Source: a virus. From it: DNA of 44,052 nucleotides. This document shows, in pieces, positions 13,795-20,838 of the stretch. Position numbers and translations under genes: made by a program. Every line of letters begins with the position of its first letter. Position 1 is the stretch's first letter. The stretch lies in IMG/VR virus record IMGVR_UViG_3300027773_000012, positions 1-44,052 of that record; one strand, 5' to 3'. The notes under the pieces were generated by a model, which worked only from the letters and a program-made list of their open reading frames with translations, was not told the DNA's origin and made no database searches.

Positions 13795-13961
13795 CGGATC
13801 GCTCCCGCGCCGACCATCGCCCCGAGCGTGACCGCGACGCCGAGCGTGAACGGGAACGCGACGAACCAGCCGATCAGCTTGCGCACATTCGCCGCGTGAA
13901 CGAGCGCGGCCTCGTCCCGACCTTCGAGCGGTCGGCCGCAGCGCCGGCAGCGACGCGTCAC
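13791..13961 (-). CDS. Tiny membrane protein with CxxC, 56 aa
   Basis: GTG 13961 overlaps the previous stop (GTGA). CRRCGRPLEGRDEAALVH near the N-terminus is followed by a hydrophobic helix (LIGWFVAFPFTLGVAVTLGA) to the C-terminus. Middle member of the three-gene set. The single CxxC may bind a metal as a dimer. Function unknown. Confidence 0.55.
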   Translation of the reverse strand: MTRRCRRCGRPLEGRDEAALVHAANVRKLIGWFVAFPFTLGVAVTLGAMVGAGAIR

Positions 13962-14068
13962 CGTCCCGTCCCCTTCGCCGCGGCCAGCAGCAACCACGCC
14001 CACATCCCGACCCCGACACCACCACACACACCCAGCACCAGTCGGCCAGCCACATACACGCCGCTCAC
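13958..14068 (-). CDS. Tiny membrane protein, 36 aa
   Basis: GTG 14068 overlaps the LuxR-type gene's stop (GTGA) and its own stop overlaps the next GTG the same way. The protein is a single glycine/valine-rich hydrophobic helix (LVLGVCGGVGVGMWAWLLLA) ending KGTGR. The double coupling and frame fit are the evidence; its shortness keeps confidence moderate. Confidence 0.45.
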   Translation of the reverse strand: MSGVYVAGRLVLGVCGGVGVGMWAWLLLAAAKGTGR

Positions 14069-14577
14069 GGCGCACCCACCCACTCCCCTGGCGGCGCGAC
14101 CCGTTCCACGGTCTGCGGCGGTGTCGCCTCACCAACCGCCCCAGCCGCCACCGCGGCCCAGCGACCACCCAGCGCCGCCAACGCCTCCGCGCCGAACCGC
14201 GTCGCAGCCCTCACCTGACCCGACGTCAGCGCCAGCGCACACGCCTCCAGCAACTCCAAGGCGTCCGCCGGGACAGCGACCGCCCCGACACCCGGCCGCA
14301 TCCGCGTCCGGCCCGGATGCCCCTCCTTCACCTTCGCCGCGCCCCGCACCGGAGTCGGCAGAACATGCCGCCGATGCGCCAGCGACACCGCGTGAGGCGC
14401 GTTCTCCGCGCCGAGCTTCACGAAGATCCGCCGCAGATGGGTTTTCACCGTCGTCGGCTCGATCCCGAGGCGTCTCGCGGCTTCCTCGTTCGTCATGCCG
14501 GCCGCGACGAACGCGAGCACGTCGACTTCACGGCGGGTAAGCGGGTCACCGAACTGCGCTGCGGCGCCGAAGCTCAT
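14065..14577 (-). CDS. LuxR-type HTH protein without receiver, 170 aa
   Basis: ATG 14577 overlaps the stop of a second HTH gene (ATGA). Residues 13-65 are a canonical LuxR/NarL DNA-binding domain: LTRREVDVLAFVAAGMTNEE, then AARRLGIEPTTVKTHLRRIF and VKLGAEN. No receiver or sensor domain precedes it. The C-terminal 100 residues include a helical segment (ADALELLEACALALTSGQVR) and a Pro-rich tail. Likely a transcription factor whose output is set by expression or by a partner protein. Confidence 0.8.
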   Translation of the reverse strand: MSFGAAAQFGDPLTRREVDVLAFVAAGMTNEEAARRLGIEPTTVKTHLRRIFVKLGAENAPHAVSLAHRRHVLPTPVRGAAKVKEGHPGRTRMRPGVGAVAVPADALELLEACALALTSGQVRAATRFGAEALAALGGRWAAVAAGAVGEATPPQTVERVAPPGEWVGAP

Positions 14578-14984
14578 CGTGGCTCTCCGATCATGGGCAG
14601 GATCCCGATCTCGTGCGCGGTCCGGATCGCCTGCACGCGGTTGTGCGCGCCGAGCAGCCGGTACAGCCGCGCGATGCGGGAGCCGGCCGCGGCGGGGCTG
14701 ATGCCGAGCTGTGCGGCGATCTGGTCGCGGTGCAGACCCTGGGCGAGCAGCGGCAGGAGCCGGGCGAGGTGCGCGGGGACGTCGGCGGCGTGCGGTGGGA
14801 TGGTGATGCCGAACGCGTCCGCGAGGGTTTCGGCGTTGAGGCGTAGGGGTGCGCCGGGCCGGGATGATGCCCTGGGGGCGCACAGCGCGTCGCTGAGCGC
14901 GTTCAGGACGGCTTTGCGGCTCCGGGTAGGGGCGGGGCGTGTTCGGGCCGCAGCGTGGCGCTGTGGGGCTGTGCGGGCGTTCAC
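14574..14984 (-). CDS. Second LuxR-like HTH protein, 136 aa
   Basis: GTG 14984 overlaps the methyltransferase stop (GTGA). An Ala/Arg-rich N-terminus and helical region precede residues about 76-125 (LLPLLAQGLHRDQIAAQLGI, then AAGSRIARLYRLLGAHNRVQ), which follow the LuxR HTH pattern (xxGxxxxxIAxxLGxSxxAxxxxIxRLxRxLGAxNR). It and the next gene may be a duplicated pair that diverged. No sensor domain. Confidence 0.7.
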   Translation of the reverse strand: MNARTAPQRHAAARTRPAPTRSRKAVLNALSDALCAPRASSRPGAPLRLNAETLADAFGITIPPHAADVPAHLARLLPLLAQGLHRDQIAAQLGISPAAAGSRIARLYRLLGAHNRVQAIRTAHEIGILPMIGEPR

Positions 14985-15742
14985 GCGACACCACCGAGAT
15001 CCAGGACGCCCTGCGACAGGCGCTGCGCAGCGGCGCGCGCGTAAGGGTGGAACCGTTCGATACCGATCGCGCGACGACCGGTCAGACGGGCAGCCTCCAG
15101 GGTCGAGCCGGACCCGGCCATCGGATCGAGCACGACGCCCCCCGCCGGGCAGCCGTACTCGATCAGTCGCTGCAGGATCGGCAGCGGTTTCTCGGTCGGG
15201 TGGATCGCGACGCCGCGTAGGTTCTTCGCGAACATCACGCTGGTGACCATCCGCGTCCCGTCGTCCACCCACGTGTTGCGGCGCAGACCCCCGTAGTGCG
15301 GCACCCTGTTCGCGCCGCCGCGCACGGCGCCCTGGTCCGGCCCGTCGTTCGGCTGACGCGGCGCTTCATGGTGGATCTGCGCCCATGGGCCGCGGTACCA
15401 GTGCAGGGCATGCTCGTGAACGCGCCGGAACCGGTCGGCCTGGAAGCCTGTGCCGTTGTTCTTCTGCCAGATCACGTCCTGCGAGAGCTGCCAGCCCGCA
15501 GCGGTGAACTCGTCGCGGCGTTCCAGGAACATGCGCATCGAGCCGAAGCACCACATGGAGCGCGTGACCTTCGCGATCTCGGTAGGCCAGCCGTCGGGCC
15601 ACTGGTCCCATTCGAGGGATGTCTCGGCGTAGGGCGGGTCGCAGACGGCGAGGTCGAGGTGCTGGTCAGCGAGCAGCGGCAGCACGTCCTCGAATCGGGC
15701 GTGGTAGAGGGTTACCTGGCCGTCGTCGAACAGGGGCTTCAT
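14981..15742 (-). CDS. DNA methyltransferase, beta-class amino MTase
   Basis: 253 residues from ATG 15742, overlapping the D12 methyltransferase stop (ATGA). Motif IV DPPY is at 35-38 (LAVCDPPYAETSLEW); motif I comes late (VVLDPMAGSGSTLEAARLTG) with HPTEKPLPILQRLIEYG before it. This IV-to-I order defines beta-class N6-adenine/N4-cytosine enzymes. The target-recognition region lies between. No restriction gene is nearby, so it probably protects phage DNA or alters regulation. Target site cannot be read from sequence. Confidence 0.9.
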   Translation of the reverse strand: MKPLFDDGQVTLYHARFEDVLPLLADQHLDLAVCDPPYAETSLEWDQWPDGWPTEIAKVTRSMWCFGSMRMFLERRDEFTAAGWQLSQDVIWQKNNGTGFQADRFRRVHEHALHWYRGPWAQIHHEAPRQPNDGPDQGAVRGGANRVPHYGGLRRNTWVDDGTRMVTSVMFAKNLRGVAIHPTEKPLPILQRLIEYGCPAGGVVLDPMAGSGSTLEAARLTGRRAIGIERFHPYARAAAQRLSQGVLDLGGVA

Positions 15743-16563
15743 GCGGCACCTGCTTCGAAATCGAGCACGCCCTGCGCGCCGAGCGGACGGTTGGACCACA
15801 GCACTTCGACGCGTGCCTGCTCGCCCGACCGGCCGTTACCGGTGGACGCGGCGGTCTGCTCGCGGTACCAGCCGTCGTACAGCTCGTCGTAGAGCGGCGA
15901 GGGGTATCCGGACAGGACGACCGCAGCCGCGCAGTCCCACAGCGCTTCGGCCAGCGCGCGATGGTCTGCCTCGTCGCGCATCTCGTGCTCGTACCGGTTG
16001 GAGTGGGTGCGCAGGTCGCCCGGGTAGGGCGGGTCAACGTACAGCAGGCAGCCGGGACGGGAGCCGTAGGCCGCGATCACTTCGAGTGCGGGCCGGCATT
16101 CGAGCGAGACGCGCATGAGGCGTTCGGCGCCGGCGGCGAGGCGGGAGCGGTAGCCGTCGAGGTAGGCCGGCATGGAGGTGCATGAGGTGGGTTCGACGTA
16201 GTGCCGCCAGCCGGTTTTGCGGGGGCTTCCGCCGCGGGATTGGGTCAGGCGCACCCAGACGCGACGGGCGAGTTCGAGTTCGTCATCTGTGTCCTGCCAT
16301 GCGGCGTCGAACTCGGCTCGGGAGTGTGGGGTGAGCACGGCCGCGCGGATCAGCTCGTCGGGGCGGTCGCGCAGGATCCGCCAGAAGGTCACCAGTTTGC
16401 GGTCAAGGTCGTTGACGGTCTCCATGCGAGACGGCGGTTTGGCCATCAGCACCGTGAGCGAGCCGCAGTACGGCTCGACGTAGTGCTCATGCGGGGGCAG
16501 CAGGGAGACGATCCATGGCGCGATGGTCTGCTTGCTGCCGAAGTACGGGATCGGGGGCCTCAT
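15739..16563 (-). CDS. Dam-like D12-class N6-adenine methyltransferase
   Basis: 274 residues from ATG 16563, overlapping the WhiB stop (ATGA). The Dam-family layout is clear: PIPYFGSKQTIAPWIVSLLP (5-24), motif I YVEPYCGSLTVLMAKP (28-43), NDLDRKLVTFWRILRDRP, and motif IV LLYVDPPYPGDLRT with DPPY at 177-180. Length is normal. Second of two adjacent orphan methyltransferases of different classes. Confidence 0.9.
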   Translation of the reverse strand: MRPPIPYFGSKQTIAPWIVSLLPPHEHYVEPYCGSLTVLMAKPPSRMETVNDLDRKLVTFWRILRDRPDELIRAAVLTPHSRAEFDAAWQDTDDELELARRVWVRLTQSRGGSPRKTGWRHYVEPTSCTSMPAYLDGYRSRLAAGAERLMRVSLECRPALEVIAAYGSRPGCLLYVDPPYPGDLRTHSNRYEHEMRDEADHRALAEALWDCAAAVVLSGYPSPLYDELYDGWYREQTAASTGNGRSGEQARVEVLWSNRPLGAQGVLDFEAGAA

Positions 16564-16811
16564 GCCGCCCTCGACTTGGCGCGGGCGGCGCGCCGCTTGA
16601 GCGCACGCCGCTCATCCTCGCTTGTCATCCCCCAAACCCCGGCGTCCTGCCCGGTCGCGAGCGCCCACTCGAGGCACTCGTCCACTGCCGGACACCGGCG
16701 GCACACCGCCTTCGCGTCCTCGATCTGCAGCAGCGCCGGCCCAGTGTTCCCGATCGGGAAGAACAATTCCGGGTCTTCGCCTCGGCATTCAGCCCTGTGT
16801 CGCCAGTCCAT
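16560..16811 (-). CDS. WhiB-family iron-sulfur transcription regulator
   Basis: 83 residues from ATG 16811. The four WhiB cysteines are C9, C37, C40 and C46 (AVCRRCPAVDECLEWAL), followed by the turn motif GVWGM (usual form GVWGG) at 58-62 and a basic C-terminus (RRALKRRAARAKSRAA). WhiB proteins bind a 4Fe-4S cluster and region 4 of the primary sigma factor; phage versions are known to act as dominant inhibitors of host WhiB proteins (TM4). Overlaps the DUF4326 gene by 23 bases. Confidence 0.9.
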   Translation of the reverse strand: MDWRHRAECRGEDPELFFPIGNTGPALLQIEDAKAVCRRCPAVDECLEWALATGQDAGVWGMTSEDERRALKRRAARAKSRAA

Positions 16812-17247
16812 TGGGTTTCCCTCCCTGGTGGTTGGTGTTGTTCGCGAGGTGGATCAGGTGAGCGGCGTGGCACTCGTCCGGCTCATCGAAGACCGGCAGC
16901 GGACACCAACACGCAAGCGGCCTGCCGGTCAGGTCGGACAGGTGATCGAGGATCCAGACGCGGCGCCGCGCGGTGAGCTGCCCGGCCAGTGCGTCGGCGA
17001 CGTCCCGGTCACCTTGCGGGTCGCCGGCAAGCCACAGCCGGAACCGGGTGACGCACAGGGCCTGTGCGGCCGCAACGTTGATGGACCGCTGGTCGAGGAG
17101 TACTTGGCCGATGGTGAACGGGTTGCCGAACCTAGTCGGCCGCGCTACGACAATCGCCCCGGGATAGGACTGCTGGAGGCGGAATCCGGGCCGGCGCGAG
17201 AGACGCACCCGCTGTGGATAACCCTTGTGGACAACCGGTGCGGTCAC
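16789..17247 (-). CDS. DUF4326 family protein
   Basis: 152 residues from GTG 17247, overlapping the previous stop (GTGA). Family marks: AIVVARPTRFGNPFTIGQ (about 31-48), LTGRPLACWCPLPVF and the CHAAHLI block near 128. DUF4326 is a small alpha/beta family common in phages with conserved GNPF and CWC..CH residues that suggest a metal site; its activity is unknown. C-terminal tail overlaps the WhiB start. Confidence 0.85.
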   Translation of the reverse strand: MTAPVVHKGYPQRVRLSRRPGFRLQQSYPGAIVVARPTRFGNPFTIGQVLLDQRSINVAAAQALCVTRFRLWLAGDPQGDRDVADALAGQLTARRRVWILDHLSDLTGRPLACWCPLPVFDEPDECHAAHLIHLANNTNHQGGKPNGLATQG

Positions 17248-17561
17248 GACGCCACCTGCTTCTTCGCGCCATAGCGCGCCGCGCCCGGGTGAGCGCGCTC
17301 GAACTCGGTCAGGTCCGCGAGCAGCGCGCGACGGCGTTCCTGGATGCCCTGCCAGCTGTCCGGGTCGATCTGCGGGGCGGCCTTCGGTTTCGGCGGCCGG
17401 CGCGGGAGCTTGTTCTTCGGTCCGCGCCGCACGCTTGCTTGTGCGGCGTCCAGGACGGCGAGGCGCACGGCGGCGTCCACGTCCCGTGTGCCGAGCAGTT
17501 CCGCCAGCCGCTCACGCGCTTCGGTCGCCGTCGCGCGCGGCTCCCCCATGGTCAACGTCAT
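17244..17561 (-). CDS. Hypothetical protein, 105 aa
   Basis: ATG 17561 overlaps the previous stop (ATGA). Helical N-terminus (ATATEARERLAELLG, then DAAVRLAVLDAAQASV), a basic Pro-rich middle (RGPKNKLPRRPPKPK) and a helix QGIQERRRALLADLTEFERA. No domain recognised. Between the helicase-loader group and DUF4326. Confidence 0.6.
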   Translation of the reverse strand: MTLTMGEPRATATEARERLAELLGTRDVDAAVRLAVLDAAQASVRRGPKNKLPRRPPKPKAAPQIDPDSWQGIQERRRALLADLTEFERAHPGAARYGAKKQVAS

Positions 17562-17905
17562 GACGCCATCAGCTCCCAGGCCTGCGCATCCGACTCGCCG
17601 TGGGTGCGGCGGATCGCCTCGACACAGATCGCGCCCAGCGCCTTACGCCTCGCTGAGGTGTTGATCGACCCGCCCGGCCCGAGCGTCGTCGTGGCTGGCG
17701 GAACGAACCCGTTCCACTGGCTTGCCTGCGCGTAGCCGATCGGCGGCTGCGTGAGCAGCGCGGCGAGATCCGGCTGCGAGAGCACCAGGCCGCGCAGCCA
17801 GCCCGCGATCTCCGCTCCGCGCGCACCGGACGCGCGCACCGATGCGGCGCGCGGGTCGCGCGGCAGGGCCGGTATCCCGGCCGGCCGGGGATCGGTGGTG
17901 GTCAT
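17558..17905 (-). CDS. Hypothetical protein, 115 aa
   Basis: ATG 17905 overlaps the helicase-loader stop (ATGA). The segment AEIAGWLRGLVLSQPDLAAL ... YAQASQWNGFVPP ... INTSARRKALGAICVEAIRR could be a small helical DNA-binding unit (SARRKALG is recognition-helix-like), but no family fits clearly. Coupling to the loader hints at a replication role, which is inference. Confidence 0.6.
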   Translation of the reverse strand: MTTTDPRPAGIPALPRDPRAASVRASGARGAEIAGWLRGLVLSQPDLAALLTQPPIGYAQASQWNGFVPPATTTLGPGGSINTSARRKALGAICVEAIRRTHGESDAQAWELMAS

Positions 17906-18579
17906 GCCGCCCTCGCTCGGCGCAGGTCGGCGCCCTTGAACGCGATCAGGTAGCCGCGGCACATCTCGGTGAGGCGGGAGGTCACGCGCTCGCCGATGTT
18001 CTTCGCGAGCTCCTCGGTGGTGGCGAGGTTGGTGGCGAAGATCGATGGCAGGCAGTTGTTGTAGCGGGCGTCGATGAGCCGGTAGAGGATCTCTTCGACC
18101 CATTCGGACCATTTCGCGGCGCCGAGGTCGTCGAGCAGCAGCAGCGGCGCGGTGCAGTAGCGGGCGAGCACGGCTTCGCTGTCGCGTCCGGGCGTGGGCC
18201 GCAGTTCCCCGAGCATGGCCGCGGTGGAGATGGCGTGCCAGTTCGCGGGGCGCAGGCTCTCGGAGTACAGGCGCAGCGCGGCGTACGCGGCGTGCGTCTT
18301 GCCGGTGCCGGTCGGGCCGGCGAGCAGCAACGATGGCGTTGTGTCGGGGGTTTCGAGCGCGCAGTACACCCACTGGTGGATCTGGGGCCGGTCGGTGGTG
18401 GCGTCGGCGTAGCGGCGCGGGATGCGTTCCTGGGCGTAGGCGCGGTTCTTGGCGCGCCACCAACCGGTGGTCTGGGGGACGTCGGGGTCGTCGTATTCCC
18501 AGTCGATGACTTGCTGGCCGTGGGTGCGGCGGATGCCTTCGAGCAGGTCGGGGTTGATGGGGCCGAGGTCGGGGGTCAT
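17902..18579 (-). CDS. DnaC/IstB-like AAA+ helicase loader
   Basis: 225 residues from ATG 18579, overlapping the initiator's stop (ATGA). Walker A GPTGTGKT at 88-95, Walker B LLLLDD at 146-151, sensor-like FATNLATTEEL and an arginine-finger region SRLTEMCRGYLI. The N-terminal 80 residues should contact the helicase or the initiator. With the gene just upstream it forms a classical phage initiator-loader pair; the helicase itself would be the host DnaB. Confidence 0.85.
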   Translation of the reverse strand: MTPDLGPINPDLLEGIRRTHGQQVIDWEYDDPDVPQTTGWWRAKNRAYAQERIPRRYADATTDRPQIHQWVYCALETPDTTPSLLLAGPTGTGKTHAAYAALRLYSESLRPANWHAISTAAMLGELRPTPGRDSEAVLARYCTAPLLLLDDLGAAKWSEWVEEILYRLIDARYNNCLPSIFATNLATTEELAKNIGERVTSRLTEMCRGYLIAFKGADLRRARAA

Positions 18580-19649
18580 TGGAGCAGTCCTTCGTACGCG
18601 TTGGGGTCGGTGGGGTTGCGGTAGGGGCCGGAACCGCCGGAGACGGCGCGTAGCGCGGGGACCGGGGGGCCTTCGATGGCTGTGCGCAGGGTGTTGGCGC
18701 TGACGGACCAGCCGGTTTCGACGAGTTCGGCGAGGCCTGCCTCGATCTGCTGGTCGGTGTAGAGCGGCTGGTTGTCGTCGCCGGTCGCGCGGACGGCTTT
18801 GCGGACGACACCGGCGACGGCGTTGAAGTTGGAGAGCTTGACCCGGTCGGTGTAGGTGCGGGCGAGGCGGTTGACCCGTTGCCCTTCGGTCTCCGGTTTG
18901 GCTGTGTCGTTGGTGCGCTTCGGCGGCTTGTCCGCCGCGAGGTCGGGGACGATCGAGAGCTGCGCTGTGCGCTGTGACGGGACCGCGTAAGCACTTAGTA
19001 CTTCCGTAGGAAGTACGGGTCGGGTCGGGTCGGGTCGGGGGGACCGTGACTCACGGGTGCAGTCACGGCGTGACACATCGGCCGAATCGCTGTGACCTGC
19101 TGGTTTTTCAATCGACCCAATCGGCGCTTCCGTGACTGTTTCGTTACCGTTCTCGGCGTGCGCATCGGGAGACGCGTGAGTCACGGCGTGACACTCGGCG
19201 TCGTGCACGCCCTGTGAAATGTGACTCACGCCGTGAGTCACGGCAGGCGTCACGGCGTGACTCACGGCGTTACGGTCGGGACCGCCATCCGCCTCTGCGG
19301 CCTTCCGCTTGGCCTCCTCGCGCGCCTGGCGCGCCCGCTCCCTGGCATTGCGCTGACGCGTCTTCGATGCCTCCCGCTCGGCGAGCACCTGCTCCCGCGT
19401 CGGGTTGTAGACCCCGTAGTCGTGGATCTGCCAGCCGCCGTCGACCGCCTTGAACAGCCCTACCTTCACGAGGGCGTCGATCAGGTGCGTGTCGCCGTAC
19501 ATCAGGGCGATTACGCGCGGGACGAAGCCCTCGGTGAGTTGCTGCGAGCTGTAGGAACCGCAGCGGACATAGAGGCCGATGGCCTCGTTGCCCGCTTCGA
19601 GCACCTTCGGGTGGCAGTGAAACCCGTCGTCGATCTTGAACCAGGACAT
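18576..19649 (-). CDS. Phage replication initiator with embedded iterons
   Basis: 357 residues from ATG 19649. N-terminal domain (MSWFKIDDGFHCHPKVLEAG ... GLFKAVDGGWQIHDY) is the winged-helix start shared by phage replisome organisers, followed by a long charged helix (ASKTRQRNARERARQAREEA). Residues about 125-225 are a low-complexity linker whose DNA is packed with TCACGGCGTGA-type repeats. The C-terminal part (YTDRVKLSNFNAVAGVVRKA ...) is helical and may recruit the loader. The design recalls lambda O, whose origin lies in its own gene. Confidence 0.75.
   Translation of the reverse strand: MSWFKIDDGFHCHPKVLEAGNEAIGLYVRCGSYSSQQLTEGFVPRVIALMYGDTHLIDALVKVGLFKAVDGGWQIHDYGVYNPTREQVLAEREASKTRQRNARERARQAREEAKRKAAEADGGPDRNAVSHAVTPAVTHGVSHISQGVHDAECHAVTHASPDAHAENGNETVTEAPIGSIEKPAGHSDSADVSRRDCTRESRSPRPDPTRPVLPTEVLSAYAVPSQRTAQLSIVPDLAADKPPKRTNDTAKPETEGQRVNRLARTYTDRVKLSNFNAVAGVVRKAVRATGDDNQPLYTDQQIEAGLAELVETGWSVSANTLRTAIEGPPVPALRAVSGGSGPYRNPTDPNAYEGLLQ
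18998..19270. repeat. Iteron and palindrome cluster, candidate replication origin
   Basis: Inside the initiator gene. GTCACGGCGTGAC occurs at 19062-19074 and 19180-19192 and within 19249-19265, with related GTGACTCACG units at 19046 and 19221. At 19221-19241 GTGACTCACG and CGTGAGTCAC form 10-base arms around one base. To the left, GTACTTCC/GGAAGTAC (18998-19016) flanks GTA, then CGGGT is repeated four times (19016-19035). The density far exceeds what the amino-acid sequence requires. Confidence 0.6.
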
Positions 19650-19770
19650 GCGCTGTTCGCTTTCCCCGAGCTGAGGCGGATGGGTGGGCTGCGTTCCGGC
19701 GCTGACGCCGGCCGGGTATGGGGCGGCTCGGCCGCGAGGTCGAGCAGGTCAGCGCCGGAGTAGCGGCCGA
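19650..19770. other. Short gap without supported gene
   Basis: The 121 bases between the initiator start and the upstream stop have coding-like composition on the minus strand (a frame reading LIGRYSGADLLDLAAEPP) but no start codon in that frame. A GGGGAAAG about 14 bases before ATG 19649 may be the initiator's ribosome site. Nothing else is evident. Confidence 0.4.
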
Positions 19771-20118
19771 TCAGCCGGACAGGGCACCCAGCAATCCCGC
19801 CAGCCGCTCCGTCACGCGCTCGCCCGGCAGCGGCACGTTCGCGCGCTCCGCGAGGTCCGCGGCCTGGAGGATCTGCAAGGCGAGCTGCCGCGCTTCCGCG
19901 ACGGTGTAGTCCGCTTGCGGGGTGTCGATGTCGACGAGCGAGACCATCGAGGGGGATTCGCCGTTCTGGGTGACGGCGACGCCAAGGCGCCCGAAGTATT
20001 CCCAGGGTGTGGCGTGCGCGGTGAGCGAGGATTCGTCGGAGTGCCCGGCGCAGTAGAACCGGCCACAGGGGGGTCGCTGGGTGTCTTCGGGCATGAGAAC
20101 GCCGATAGAGTCGTTCAT
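19771..20118 (-). CDS. Hypothetical protein, 115 aa, promoter-proximal
   Basis: ATG 20118 with GGGAGCGG just upstream. First gene of the leftward replication operon. Two cysteines in PPCGRFYCAGHSDESS suggest a small metal site; the rest (YFGRLGVAVTQNGESPSMVS, then TVAEARQLALQILQAADLAE) looks like a compact alpha/beta domain seen in many Streptomyces phage and integrative-element proteins. Function unknown. Confidence 0.6.
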   Translation of the reverse strand: MNDSIGVLMPEDTQRPPCGRFYCAGHSDESSLTAHATPWEYFGRLGVAVTQNGESPSMVSLVDIDTPQADYTVAEARQLALQILQAADLAERANVPLPGERVTERLAGLLGALSG

Positions 20119-20251
20119 CAGATCCGCTCCCGGTTTCGTCGGGTGTTGGGTCCAGGCCCCGGCCGGTGTTGCGATCACCGGTTCGGGGCCGTTCTGTATC
20201 TGCGAAACCGAGTCTACATGTACATCGCGTCTTTGTGTACACTAAGGTTTT
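20119..20251. promoter_or_regulatory. Divergent control region with short palindromes
   Basis: Separates the replication operon (leftward) from the Phd-like gene (rightward). Overlapping palindromes TACATGTA (20215-20222) and ATGTACAT (20218-20225) and a second, GTGTACAC (20235-20242), lie just before the rightward ATG. TACACT (20238-20243) could serve as a rightward -10. Antitoxins of this family bind such sites in their own promoters; that they do so here is inference. Confidence 0.5.
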
Positions 20252-20515
20252 ATGAGCATCGCGACGATCCCCTACACTGACGCCGTGCCAGCCGACATGA
20301 GCGCCGACGACATCGGCATCGCCGAGGCCCGAAGCAACCTCACCGAGGTCGTGGCGAACGTTCGTCTGCTGCGTCGAGCGAAATACCTCACGAACCGATC
20401 GCGTCGCGTCGCGTCGGTCGTTCCTGTCGAGCTCTCCGAGGCTGCGGATAAGGTTGGCGGCCCCGACGAGGCGACTGAGATCCTGCTCGCGGCTTTCGAG
20501 GCCCGGAAGCGCTGA
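20252..20515 (+). CDS. Phd/YefM-like antitoxin-type DNA-binding protein
   Basis: 87 residues from ATG 20252, with AAGG four bases upstream. Residues about 23-65 (IAEARSNLTEVVANVRLLRR, then YLTNRSRRVASVVPVEL) match the Phd/YefM N-terminal domain, which binds operator DNA as a dimer; the C-terminal 20 residues would contact a toxin. No toxin gene follows: the next gene is on the opposite strand and converges. It may be an orphan antitoxin, an anti-defence protein that neutralises a host toxin, or a repressor. Confidence 0.65.
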   Translation: MSIATIPYTDAVPADMSADDIGIAEARSNLTEVVANVRLLRRAKYLTNRSRRVASVVPVELSEAADKVGGPDEATEILLAAFEARKR

Positions 20516-20523
20516 ACGTCGCG

Positions 20524-20838
20524 TCACGGTTCACCGTCCGGCACGCCGAACGCCACCCGCGCGCACTCCACACCCGGCCGCGCGAACCGGATCGCCGACC
20601 ACACCTCGCGGCCACTCCCCCGCGCCACGGCCCGTTCCTGCACAAGCCAGAACCGCGCCCCGCGCTTCACCAGCTCCCAGTCGTCCGGCGCGAGCCACGA
20701 CCCGCTAAACGAGCGTTCCTCGGCCAGCCCGACCTGCGCGTCCAACAGCAGCTCGTCACCGCCCCACACGGTGGTGACGGTGCCGGTTTCGACGAACCGG
20801 GCGGTGACCTCTTCGCCGTCACGCAGCCACGACTTCAC
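20524..20838 (-). CDS. Hypothetical beta-rich protein, 104 aa
   Basis: ATG 20838 overlaps the previous stop (ATGA). Mostly strands: EEVTARFVETGTVTTVWGGD, then SWLAPDDWELVKRGARFWLV, then EVWSAIRFARPGVECARVAF. No family assigned. Terminal gene of the 32157-20524 early operon, convergent with the Phd-like gene. Confidence 0.6.
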   Translation of the reverse strand: MKSWLRDGEEVTARFVETGTVTTVWGGDELLLDAQVGLAEERSFSGSWLAPDDWELVKRGARFWLVQERAVARGSGREVWSAIRFARPGVECARVAFGVPDGEP

